Part shown: in pieces, positions 14,404-20,681 of the stretch
Position numbering within the stretch: the stretch's first letter is position 1
Layout: the number at the start of each line of letters is the position of its first letter
Source: Corynebacterium aurimucosum
Lineage (GTDB): Bacteria > Actinomycetota > Actinomycetes > Mycobacteriales > Mycobacteriaceae
Direction of reading: 5' to 3'
DNA length: 20,681 nt
Assembly: GCF_030408555.1 (NCBI RefSeq)
Contig: NZ_CP047049.1
Location: forward strand, 1 to 20,681
Position numbers and translations under genes: made by a program
Notes under the pieces: generated by a model
The model's input: the letters and a program-made list of their open reading frames with translations, nothing else
Databases searched by the model: none
What the model was told of the DNA's origin: nothing

Positions 14404-14479
14404 TACAGATAGTGCTGTATATAAACTATTTCTAGTTTTGATCTGAAGATTCACCCTTAATGGGGGCGAATGTAGATAA

Positions 14480-14655
14480 GCGGACATCAAACCAGAGCAC
14501 GACTACCGACTATGCACCGACAAAGTAAGCACCAACGGCAAGACAACCCTGCGATGGGGCGGTAAACTACGCCGCCTCTACATCGGCTGCCGATGGGGCG
14601 GGGAACCAATCACCATGGTCTGCATCGAGAACCACGTCGACATCAAAATAACGGC
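14480..14655 (+). pseudogene. C-terminal fragment of an IS481-like (DDE integrase-core) transposase
   Basis: The frame reads HDYRLCTDKVSTNGKTTLRW, then GGKLRRLYIGCRWGGEPITM. This resembles the C-terminal region of IS481-type transposases, where a beta-rich KVTLRYAGKLRHLGVGR-like segment follows the catalytic core. A stop lies just upstream (14477-14479) and no catalytic residues are left. It is a scar between the iron-regulated operon and repA, and perhaps marks how the cargo was acquired. Confidence 0.6.
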
Positions 14656-14671
14656 GGGCGGCGTGTGGGGT

Positions 14672-14697
14672 AAAAAGAAAGCGCCCCGTAGGGCGCT
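14672..14697 (-). terminator. Rho-independent terminator of repA
   Basis: On the minus strand AGCGCCC and GGGCGCT form a 7-bp stem with a short loop, followed by TTCTTTTT. It begins 17 bases past the repA stop. Confidence 0.8.
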
Positions 14698-14714
14698 GTT
14701 TCTCCGCGATTGGG

Positions 14715-15674
14715 CTAATCGAGTCCAGGACGAGGTGCTTTCTGCTGAACTGATGGGGCAGTTTTTGTGACGGTCACGCCGTCCGTGCTCGCTTCGATTC
14801 CTGCTTCTGGCCACGCTGTCGTGAGCTCAAGAATGGCTTTCTTTATCTCGTTTCGGAAATCGCGCCGCTGGACTGCGGTGTTTAGTTGCTTGGTGGCGAA
14901 GTTGGCGGCGATCATGTCCCAGGTGAAGGTGTAGGCTTCGCGGTTGTTTTTGTGGAGCCAGTATTGCTTGACGGTGAGCCAGATGTAGAGGTCCATTGCT
15001 CGGGGCTTGCTCAGCTCGCGCAGGACGTTGAGGTCGATGGGGATGGGAGCTTCTGCAATGTGGCGGAAGAACTGTGGGGTGAGTACTAGTTCTGATTCCA
15101 TGAAGCTGCCTTGGTTGGGGTCGCGTGGGTCGAACCAGAGGTTCCAGTCTTCGAGAATCTGGGTATTATGGCCTCGCGCGTGAACTCCATTGTCGCTTTG
15201 GGCGGTTATTGAAGAGCTGGCTAGGCGTAGAATCTGTTCGCGGATTCTAGAGAGATTTCCATGCACGCCTCCGGTGCCACGTCCGGTGACGCCGATTGCT
15301 TGAAGGAAGTGACTCATGGAGTGCCCGAGTGGAATGCGGCGTGCTTCCTCGTTGTCGATTTTTCCTTCTTTGAGGCGACCGGCATTAGCTACGGCGCGGG
15401 TGATGATGTAGGCCATGATGAGGCGTGGGTACTTGCCGTAGGGAAGCCCGTTGGGTGAGTAGACGCTAATAGTGCCCTCGGCGGTAGTTATTTTCCGCTC
15501 GTTGCTGTCAGGGTTGCGGTAGGGGAACAGTGCTTGGACAAACAGCTTGGAGGTGTAGCCGACATCTTGGGCTTGGAGGAGTTCTTGTGCGGCGTCGTGT
15601 TCTTGCTGACGGGCTAGTTCCTTGACTGCTTCGAGCTTGGCGCGACGCTCGTCTGGCGTGTGTGGGGGCTGCAT
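14715..15674 (-). CDS. repA: Plasmid replication initiator RepA
   Basis: A 319-residue protein of the plasmid-encoded RepA family (theta replication). Recognisable parts are ALFPYRNP near the N-terminus, the central LRLASSSITA winged-helix region, and the strongly conserved LRELSKPRAMDLYIWLTVKQYW segment in the C-terminal half. The frame stays open 75 codons further upstream, but the ATG at 15674 has AAAGGAG nearby and the upstream part is non-coding in character, overlapping hairpins, so I place the start there. It would bind an origin and recruit host DnaA and helicase. Which origin is unclear: the only iterons lie 8 kb away at 6296-6474. It is downstream of a ribbon-helix-helix gene and a structured leader, suggesting tight copy control. 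Confidence 0.85.
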   Translation of the reverse strand: MQPPHTPDERRAKLEAVKELARQQEHDAAQELLQAQDVGYTSKLFVQALFPYRNPDSNERKITTAEGTISVYSPNGLPYGKYPRLIMAYIITRAVANAGRLKEGKIDNEEARRIPLGHSMSHFLQAIGVTGRGTGGVHGNLSRIREQILRLASSSITAQSDNGVHARGHNTQILEDWNLWFDPRDPNQGSFMESELVLTPQFFRHIAEAPIPIDLNVLRELSKPRAMDLYIWLTVKQYWLHKNNREAYTFTWDMIAANFATKQLNTAVQRRDFRNEIKKAILELTTAWPEAGIEASTDGVTVTKTAPSVQQKAPRPGLD

Positions 15675-15701
15675 GGTGCCTTTTGTCTCCTTTCGGATTA
15701 T

Positions 15702-15781
15702 CGACACCGCCCGTGTTGTGCTTTGCTCACTGTCCGTGTGGAAGTGGTAAAGTCTTAACCGACACGGTGGTGTCGATTTTT
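15702..15781. promoter_or_regulatory. repA leader with alternative hairpins and an antisense-strand terminator
   Basis: On the + strand CGACAC-GGTG-GTGTCG (15760-15775) is followed by ATTTTT, a good terminator for a short RNA antisense to the repA leader. In repA mRNA the CGACACC of this hairpin could instead pair with GGTGTCG (15708-15702), which ends close to the ribosome site. Two exclusive structures are thus possible, as in attenuation-type copy control. Confidence 0.5.
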
Positions 15782-15787
15782 GGTTTG

Positions 15788-15825
15788 AACCCCCGCTAGA
15801 GTTGCCGCTCGATAATGCGGGGGTT
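15788..15825. ncRNA. 9-bp hairpin in the repA leader, candidate antisense RNA element
   Basis: AACCCCCGC (15788-15796) pairs perfectly with GCGGGGGTT (15817-15825) around a 20-base loop. It lies between the ribbon-helix-helix gene and repA, where copy-control antisense RNAs are commonly encoded. Strand and ends of any transcript are not established. Confidence 0.45.
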
Positions 15826-15847
15826 TCCTCATGTTTTGAGGAACGTG

Positions 15848-15919
15848 CGCGCCTTGGACTCGAACCGAGGGTGTGTGCCGCTCGCGCTGCGCACCCCACG
15901 AATGTGAGGCGCGGCTTTT
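15848..15919 (+). terminator. Branched structured region ending in a U tract
   Basis: CGCGCCT (15848-15854) pairs with AGGCGCG (15907-15913), enclosing smaller stems such as CTCG-aac-CGAG, and is followed by GCTTTTTATTTT. It could end a + strand (antisense) transcript. On the minus strand the piece GGTTCGAGTCC resembles a tRNA T arm, but no full tRNA folds. Confidence 0.4.
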
Positions 15920-15975
15920 TATTTTCTCCGCCTATTAAATCACATCAGTGTGACTTACTGGGAGATTTAGTAATA

Positions 15976-16047
15976 GTGGCGGCTCTTGCCAAGAAGCCTT
16001 ATCGGCTGTTTGCTTTGATGAAGCTTGCTCGGAACCTAAGGCATTAG
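15976..16047 (+). CDS. Possible 23-residue cationic peptide (doubtful)
   Basis: GTG at 15976 follows GGGAGA at 15960-15965 with a 10-base gap, and a TAG ends the frame at 16047. The peptide (AALAKKPYRLFALMKLARNL core) is amphipathic and basic. It lies antisense to the repA leader, close to the ribbon-helix-helix stop. The evidence is thin: short ORFs of this size occur by chance. Confidence 0.2.
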   Translation: MAALAKKPYRLFALMKLARNLRH

Positions 16048-16052
16048 TGGAA

Positions 16053-16316
16053 TCACTCTTGTTCTTCGGACTCGTCTTTTAGCCCGTTGAGCATTATTTG
16101 GTTAAACAGGTTGTTGATTGTCTTCTCTTCGAAGTCTGCAGCCACTTGATTCCAATGGAATTCTTCTAGTTTGGGAAGCATGGCTGTAATAGCCATTTTT
16201 AAGTAGAAACCTCGACTACGTCCTGTCCTATCGCAGAGAGCGTCGAGTCGTTCAATGATTTCATCTGGCATCCGTACAGACACCACACGTCCGGAAGGGT
16301 GGGGTGCTTGTTTCAT
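16053..16316 (-). CDS. Ribbon-helix-helix transcriptional regulator (CopG-like)
   Basis: An 87-residue protein whose residues about 10-48 (RVVSVRMPDEIIERLDALCD, then RTGRSRGFYLKMAITAML) form a standard ribbon-helix-helix DNA-binding domain. An acidic C-terminal extension of about 38 residues follows. I choose the ATG at 16316 because AGGAGAGGA precedes it; an ATG 12 codons earlier lies inside a palindrome. It is upstream of repA on the same strand with a structured gap between, the order seen in copG/antisense RNA/rep modules, so copy-number or autoregulatory control is likely. An antitoxin role is less likely since no toxin follows. The GTAAACA palindromes upstream are probable binding sites. 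Confidence 0.75.
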   Translation of the reverse strand: MKQAPHPSGRVVSVRMPDEIIERLDALCDRTGRSRGFYLKMAITAMLPKLEEFHWNQVAADFEEKTINNLFNQIMLNGLKDESEEQE

Positions 16317-16333
16317 ATGCAGTATCCTCTCCT

Positions 16334-16370
16334 TGGCAGCAAGCGTAAACATTGTTTACGCTTGCTGCCA
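16334..16370. repeat. 37-bp perfect palindrome upstream of the ribbon-helix-helix gene
   Basis: TGGCAGCAAGCGTAAACA (16334-16351) and TGTTTACGCTTGCTGCCA (16353-16370) are exact complements around one base. The centre GTAAACATTGTTTAC recurs at 16410-16424. It lies immediately before the ribosome site of the regulator gene, so it may be an operator, a hairpin in the mRNA, or both. Confidence 0.85.
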
Positions 16371-16380
16371 CTCTTGGGAC

Positions 16381-16424
16381 TGTCGATAGAATTATTTAAT
16401 CGACATTCTGTAAACAATGTTTAC
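16381..16424. promoter_or_regulatory. Second operator-like palindromes in the divergent region
   Basis: TGTCGAT (16381-16387) and ATCGACA (16399-16405) form an inverted repeat around an AT-rich 11-base centre. GTAAACAATGTTTAC (16410-16424) is a perfect palindrome that includes the first ATG of the rightward membrane-protein gene. Position between divergent genes suggests shared control by the ribbon-helix-helix protein. Confidence 0.6.
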
Positions 16425-16803
16425 TATACGTAAGACTGGAGGAGTTTTTCTCAAACTCTTTAGCAGCATCATGAGCGGCGCGCGCCGCAGAGAGGAAGGA
16501 CGCCTCCGTGGACGTACTGCCATTTATCGGTTACCAACCATGTCCCCAGCTGCACTCATCGCCATGTCGGTCTGGATGCTCATTGCTCAGATACGACGCG
16601 CAGGATTGGGGACAGGAATCATCAGAGCACTAGGCAGAGTAATCGCCTGGTACTTCCTCGCTTTCCTCGGCGTGATGGTTGGCTCCATGGCCGACCACTA
16701 TGAGCGCGCCACGGATGAGACCAACGACTCGCCCTACTCCAACACGTATGACGCCGCGCCCGCCAACCCCGGTGAGTATTACGACCCGAACGAGCAACAG
16801 TAA
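16417..16803 (+). CDS. Small membrane protein of unknown function
   Basis: A 128-residue protein with a basic N-terminal third, two predicted membrane helices (residues about 43-59, SPAALIAMSVWMLIAQI, and 74-92, RVIAWYFLAFLGVMVGSMA), and a polar Asn/Pro/Tyr-rich C-terminal tail of about 35 residues. The start is uncertain. ATG 16417 lies in an operator palindrome; ATG 16471 (residue 19) is the next choice; and the best ribosome-like sequence, GGAGGAG at 16437-16443, has no start codon at the right distance. I do not recognise a family. Its place between the copy-control regulator and the mobilisation genes suggests a backbone role, perhaps in mating-pair contact or entry exclusion. Confidence 0.6.
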   Translation: MFTIRKTGGVFLKLFSSIMSGARRREEGRLRGRTAIYRLPTMSPAALIAMSVWMLIAQIRRAGLGTGIIRALGRVIAWYFLAFLGVMVGSMADHYERATDETNDSPYSNTYDAAPANPGEYYDPNEQQ

Positions 16804-16833
16804 CCACAGCCGCTAACACCGAAGACTGTCTTT

Positions 16834-17229
16834 CTACTGGGCACCCTTCTTATAGTCACCATCGCCGCCAGCGCCCTTAGTGGCGCTGGCGGCTTCGTCA
16901 TCGTCCTGGCGCTCACTGTCGCCAGTATGCGACTCGTCTTCTATAGGTGAATCGTTCACACTAGGAGAAGACTCCTTAGCAGTCTTGAGCATTGCGTTGA
17001 AATCTCGCTGGCTCACACCGACGAGCTCGCGCACAAATTCCTTAGCTTCACCTAGGTCGATAATGGACTGTGAGACTTCACCAATCTTTTCGTTCAACTC
17101 GTCTCGCAGATCAATAAGGCTAAGCAACGAGTTAATGCTCTTCTTCCGGTCGCGAAGCTTACGCTGTTCCTCTTCGAGATGCTGACGCAGTTCCTGACGC
17201 TTCTTCAAACTTCTACTTGCGGTAACCAT
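16834..17229 (-). CDS. Coiled-coil protein divergent from the relaxase (possible mobilisation accessory)
   Basis: A 131-residue protein. A basic N-terminal start (TASRSLKKRQELRQ) leads into a long charged coiled coil to about residue 60, then a helical segment (EAKEFVRELVGVSQRDFNAML), and an acidic, Ser/Asp/Gly-rich tail. The ATG at 17229 is chosen because the coiled coil begins just after it; a GTG at 17280 would add 17 residues of unlikely sequence. Neither has a strong ribosome site. It is transcribed away from the relaxase, sharing a 207-base gap likely to hold oriT. Small basic coiled-coil proteins in this position often help the relaxase at oriT. That role is inferred from position only. 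Confidence 0.65.
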   Translation of the reverse strand: MVTASRSLKKRQELRQHLEEEQRKLRDRKKSINSLLSLIDLRDELNEKIGEVSQSIIDLGEAKEFVRELVGVSQRDFNAMLKTAKESSPSVNDSPIEDESHTGDSERQDDDEAASATKGAGGDGDYKKGAQ

Positions 17230-17436
17230 AAACCCACAATGCCAGCGAACGCACCGCTCCACTCCTGACACAAACACCACGCGGGAAGTTCGGCGTAGTC
17301 GGAAGCAATCAGCGGACTATCCCTGCAGGCTTTCGACAGCGTTGTAGACCTGCAGCGGCGGGCGCGAGCGCCCTTTTCCCAACACACTATATGCACTCTT
17401 AGTGTTAATCGGGTTTTGGCTGCTAGACTAGGGCGC
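17230..17436. other. Divergent intergenic region upstream of the relaxase, candidate oriT
   Basis: It contains a perfect GC hairpin GGGCGC-GA-GCGCCC (17360-17373) followed by TTTT, an inverted repeat ACACTA-N10-TAGTGT (17384-17389/17400-17405), a repeated CCTGCAG, and the TAGACT -10 box (17424-17429). MobF oriT sites are normally next to the relaxase start and carry such repeats. I see no match to a known nic sequence. Confidence 0.4.
17424..17429 (+). promoter_or_regulatory. -10 box of a probable leaderless relaxase transcript
   Basis: TAGACT fits TAnnnT and lies 7 bases before the ATG at 17437, which has no ribosome site. Transcription would begin at or beside the start codon. A weak AGTGTT at 17401-17406 is 17 bases upstream. 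Confidence 0.5.
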
Positions 17437-20400
17437 ATGATGACCCTGCGCGTAGTCAACAGCGGAACAGGTTATGAGTACCTGTTGCGCTCTGTGGCTA
17501 CCAATGATGGGCCGACAGACGCGCCAAGTTTGTCGAAGTATTACGACGCGAAAGGCACCCCACCGGGGCGGTGGTTGGGCTCTGGTTTGGCCGGTTTGAA
17601 CACCGAGAATGTCGTGCAGGGTGGGGAAGTTACCGAGTCTCAAATGGCCGCATTGTACGGCGAGGGGCTGCACCCGGATGCGGATATGAAGATGTCCGAA
17701 GGGCAGAAAATCAAGGACGTGCAGCTGGGTCGACCGTTCGCTAATTTCACTAATGATGTGCCGGTTTTGGTGGCACTTCGTGACGCGGAGCGCCGCCATA
17801 GGCAGACAACGGGCACGCTGATGGGAAAGCAGGAGCGCGCCGAGTTAGTCCAGGATATTGGCCGAGAATTCTTCATTGAAGAACACGGCGTCGAGCCGCA
17901 ATCGGGCCGGGAAATCGTCAACTGGGTCAACGGTCTTAAAGACAATGTGCGCCAGTCTGTGTCGGGTTTTGACCTTACTTTCTCGCCCGCCAAGTCCGTA
18001 TCCGTGGTGTGGGCGTTGTCTGATGAAGAGACCGCGCGGCGCATTGAGAAGCTTCATCACCAGGCCGTCAAAGAGGCTATGGCGTGGGCAGAAGACAACG
18101 CATTGTTTACCCGAGTAGGCAAGCAAGGGCGTGAACAAGTCAAGACGAAAGGCTTCGTAGCGTCGGAATTTAAGCACTACGATACGCGCGCAGGAGACCC
18201 TGATCTGCACTCGCACGTGCTGGTATCCAACAAGGTGCAAACCGAAGATGGACGCTGGTTGTCCATCGATGGGTACACGTTGATGAAGTATCATCAGTCG
18301 ATTTCCCACCGCTATGACTCCATCTTGAACACCCTGCTTTCTAACGAGATGGGCTACACGTTTACCGCCCGCGACCACGGCGCAAATAAGGAACCAACGT
18401 GGGAGATCGAGGGTGTTTCCGAGTCGTTGATGGAGTCTTTTTCTAAGCGTCGACGCGGCGCGCAGCCGGTCTATAAGCGTCTGGTAGAAGAGTTTGTCGC
18501 CGCGCGTGGCACAACTCCTAACTCGGTTGAGGTGGGTCGTTTGTGGCAGCAAGCTATCTTGGAAACCCGTGACGCGAAGCGTGAACCAGAAAGCCTTACA
18601 GAGCTTCGCGCAGGCTGGAAAGCGGAAGTTGCCGCGCGTGATACTGGGGCAGAAGAACTAGCCTCAATTAACCAACTTGCCGCAGATTCTGCCCGTGATG
18701 AGCGTCCACTGTTTGACGCCGAGGACCACCTATCGGGCCTTATTGACGGGGTTTTAGACACCGTTGTCAGGCGTCGTTCCTACTTTCGCGCCTCGCATGT
18801 AGCGACTGCTGCGGGTGGAAAACTCCAGGGCTATCGCTTCGCATCACTCGCCGAGCGTGACCTTATCCACGCCACTGTGGTGGAGGCTATTGTGCGCGAT
18901 AAGGCCATTTCCTTGAATGATTTTGACGTCCTGGAACTGCCCGAGGCGCTGAAAAATTCGGCAGGAAAGGCCCGGGATGCCCGTGCTGATAGTGAGCTTT
19001 ATACCACCCAGGACATCCTAGATACCGAAGACAAAGCACTGGGCGCACTCAACGAACCGGTGGCTGCATTCGCACCGTCGGCAGCGATTGATAAGGCACT
19101 TGATGAGCACGAGGCAGAGTCCGGTTTCCGCCTTAATGCAGGGCAGGAATCCATGGCACGTTACCTCCTTACCTGCGGCACACTGGCCGCTACCGGCGTA
19201 GGCCCGGCAGGTACCGGCAAGACCGCATCTATGCGCCTTGTTGCCAACGTGTGGGCCAACCAGGGCCGCAATGTGATTGGTCTGGCCCCGTCTGCACAAG
19301 CAGCAGAGGTGTTGTCTGGGGACTTAGGCTTTGACGCTTTTACCATCGACAAACTCACCTACACCTGGCGCGGAAACCACCCCACAAAGCCCGGCCATAG
19401 CCTCAAAGACCTTCCGGTATCCATTAACGCAGGCGACATGATCATCGTTGACGAGGCCGGCATGGCCTCTACCCCTAACATCGGCTCACTGCTAGAAATC
19501 GCCGAGGAAGCAGGCGCAGTCGTGCGCTTTATTGGTGACCATAAACAGCTCGGCGCGGTAGAAAACGGTGGCCTTTTCGGCGCTATGGTCAACGCCGCAG
19601 GCCGCACTGATAACCAGCTATCCGAAGTCGTGCGCTTTGGCGGAGATAGTGCACAATCTGCCACCAGCTTGCGCTTGCGCGAGGGCGATTCTTCTACTTT
19701 CGACTTCTATCTAGAGCGTGGTTGGGTCAATGGTGGCGCACGCAGCGACATGCTGGATAAAGCCGCAGCAGACTACCTGGCGGATATTTCCAGCGGTAAA
19801 ACCAGTCTGCTTATTGCTGCCACCAACCGCGATGTGGCAGAACTCAACGAGACAATCCGCGCCCACTACATCGCCGTGGGCGTTGTAGACACCACCGTGG
19901 AAGCCCAGCTTTCTAGAGGCGAAAAAGCCGGTGTCGGCGATACGATTCTGGCGCGCAAAAACCAGACTTTCTACGACGACGAGACTGCAACGAGTACCCG
20001 TATTAACAACGGCACGCTGCTGACAGTTACCGCCATTGCCGAGAACGGCAGTATCACCGCCCGCAACACAGCCACCGGCGAAGAGTTGTGCCTGCCAGCA
20101 GACTACGTCCACGACAACGTGCAGTTAGGCTACGCTGCTACCGTCCACCGCGCCCAAGGCAGCACCGTGGACTGCACCCGCGCGGTAATCGACTATCACG
20201 TCGATAGGGCCGGGCTGTATGTGGCGCTGACACGCGGCAAAATCGCCAACCACATCTATGCTGTGATCGAACATCAGCTAGATGAGCTGGCCGAGGAAGG
20301 CCACTACCACTACCAAGGCATAGACCACGCCCCGAGTATCAGGGACGTCTTCGACAAGGCAATCTCGCGCGATACCACCCCGAAGGCTGCACGCGAGGTC

Positions 20401-20681
20401 ATAGCCGACGTCGTCGACGAGCAGACCTCACCCGATCGCATCATGGGCCTGTGGCTTATGGGCAAAGATGAAGCCACCAACGACTTCATCGACGCCTACC
20501 TACCCGACTGGATCGACACCCTGCCAGGCGACCTTGCCCAAAAGATCGAAGCCAGTGACGACGGTGTAGCACCTATTCGCTATGGCTGGGCACAGCTTAT
20601 TGATGCAGGCATTGACCCGCGCACCGTCATGGACGCGGCGACCCGCGATATCGACAACGCCCATGATCCGGCACGCCTTAT
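17437..20681 (+). CDS. MobF-family conjugative relaxase/helicase (TraA/TrwC type), N-terminal part; continues at base 2
   Basis: This protein would nick oriT, stay bound to the 5' end and unwind the transferred strand. Two ATG codons are in tandem at 17437 and 17440. A TAGACT -10-like box at 17424-17429 ends 7 bases before 17437, which fits a leaderless transcript. The nicking domain shows paired tyrosines Y35/Y36 (KYYDAKG) and the metal-binding histidines H247, H258 and H260 in a HYDTRAGDPDLHSHV motif. The helicase domain has Walker A GPAGTGKT at residues 589-596, Walker B IIVDEAG near 669-675, then GDHKQLGAV, and a late YVALTRG motif. The gene is open to the right edge (residue 1082 is split by it). 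In frame, base 1 completes the last codon and base 2 starts the next, so the remainder is at 2-1231. Predicted full length is 1,491 aa, long but normal for actinobacterial MobF relaxases. No coupling protein or secretion genes accompany it. Confidence 0.93.
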   Translation, partial: MMTLRVVNSGTGYEYLLRSVATNDGPTDAPSLSKYYDAKGTPPGRWLGSGLAGLNTENVVQGGEVTESQMAALYGEGLHPDADMKMSEGQKIKDVQLGRPFANFTNDVPVLVALRDAERRHRQTTGTLMGKQERAELVQDIGREFFIEEHGVEPQSGREIVNWVNGLKDNVRQSVSGFDLTFSPAKSVSVVWALSDEETARRIEKLHHQAVKEAMAWAEDNALFTRVGKQGREQVKTKGFVASEFKHYDTRAGDPDLHSHVLVSNKVQTEDGRWLSIDGYTLMKYHQSISHRYDSILNTLLSNEMGYTFTARDHGANKEPTWEIEGVSESLMESFSKRRRGAQPVYKRLVEEFVAARGTTPNSVEVGRLWQQAILETRDAKREPESLTELRAGWKAEVAARDTGAEELASINQLAADSARDERPLFDAEDHLSGLIDGVLDTVVRRRSYFRASHVATAAGGKLQGYRFASLAERDLIHATVVEAIVRDKAISLNDFDVLELPEALKNSAGKARDARADSELYTTQDILDTEDKALGALNEPVAAFAPSAAIDKALDEHEAESGFRLNAGQESMARYLLTCGTLAATGVGPAGTGKTASMRLVANVWANQGRNVIGLAPSAQAAEVLSGDLGFDAFTIDKLTYTWRGNHPTKPGHSLKDLPVSINAGDMIIVDEAGMASTPNIGSLLEIAEEAGAVVRFIGDHKQLGAVENGGLFGAMVNAAGRTDNQLSEVVRFGGDSAQSATSLRLREGDSSTFDFYLERGWVNGGARSDMLDKAAADYLADISSGKTSLLIAATNRDVAELNETIRAHYIAVGVVDTTVEAQLSRGEKAGVGDTILARKNQTFYDDETATSTRINNGTLLTVTAIAENGSITARNTATGEELCLPADYVHDNVQLGYAATVHRAQGSTVDCTRAVIDYHVDRAGLYVALTRGKIANHIYAVIEHQLDELAEEGHYHYQGIDHAPSIRDVFDKAISRDTTPKAAREVIADVVDEQTSPDRIMGLWLMGKDEATNDFIDAYLPDWIDTLPGDLAQKIEASDDGVAPIRYGWAQLIDAGIDPRTVMDAATRDIDNAHDPARL

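Noticed and set aside
15675..15899. 75-codon N-terminal extension of RepA
   Set aside because: The frame is open but covers hairpins and a U tract and has low-quality sequence. A good ribosome site precedes the ATG at 15674.
15840..15920. A tRNA gene on the minus strand
   Set aside because: Only a T-arm-like GGTTCGAGTCC is present. The acceptor, D and anticodon arms do not form at the required distances.
17845..18552. 235-codon leftward ORF
   Set aside because: It is antisense to the relaxase nicking domain, which has clear catalytic motifs on the + strand.

Overview
The window looks like a complete circular plasmid of 20,681 bp from a Corynebacterium or close relative, linearised inside its relaxase gene. 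The relaxase runs off the right edge in a frame that, joined end to start, continues without a stop from base 2 to the stop at 1231, giving one 1,491-codon gene. The Corynebacterium assignment is an inference. It rests on a DtxR-type iron box, probable leaderless starts with actinobacterial -10 boxes, moderately high GC, and the overall style of the ParA, RepA and MobF proteins.

Backbone. The relaxase (17437 to end, then 2-1231) has a MobF/TrwC nicking domain, a helicase domain and a coiled-coil, acidic tail. A divergent coiled-coil protein (16834-17229) and a possible oriT region lie beside it. A small two-helix membrane protein (16417-16803) faces a ribbon-helix-helix regulator (16053-16316) across a region of strong palindromes. 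The regulator sits upstream of repA (14715-15674), whose leader carries several hairpins suited to antisense or attenuation control. A parA plus ribbon-helix-helix partition pair (1316-2159) is flanked on both sides by GTGTAT-rich repeats. No coupling protein or type IV secretion genes are seen, so the plasmid looks mobilisable rather than self-transmissible.

Mosaic region 2550-8000. A CPBP protease fragment is cut by the left end of an IS3-family element (orfA intact, orfB broken). Next come a PIN toxin/HTH antitoxin pair, a serine resolvase with a small partner and a candidate res site, a 49-residue cationic/hydrophobic peptide with a perfect ribosome site and its own terminator, and an iteron origin (seven identical 19-bp iterons and a DnaA box) with no rep gene beside it. 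The origin ends at the right-hand remnant of the same kind of IS3 element, which abuts a second, oppositely oriented IS3 orfA fragment. A frameshifted DHA2-type MFS drug-transporter pseudogene follows.

Cargo 8013-14357. Five tightly packed, overlapping genes read leftward: ECF S component, EcfT, a double EcfA ATPase, and two full-length ABC exporter-fold half-transporters of the YbtP/YbtQ or IrtA/IrtB kind. A near-consensus DtxR box lies just upstream. Together they suggest a plasmid-borne, iron-repressed uptake system for a siderophore or other metal complex. This is the most interesting intact cargo. The 49-residue peptide and the orphan iteron origin are the next most interesting items.
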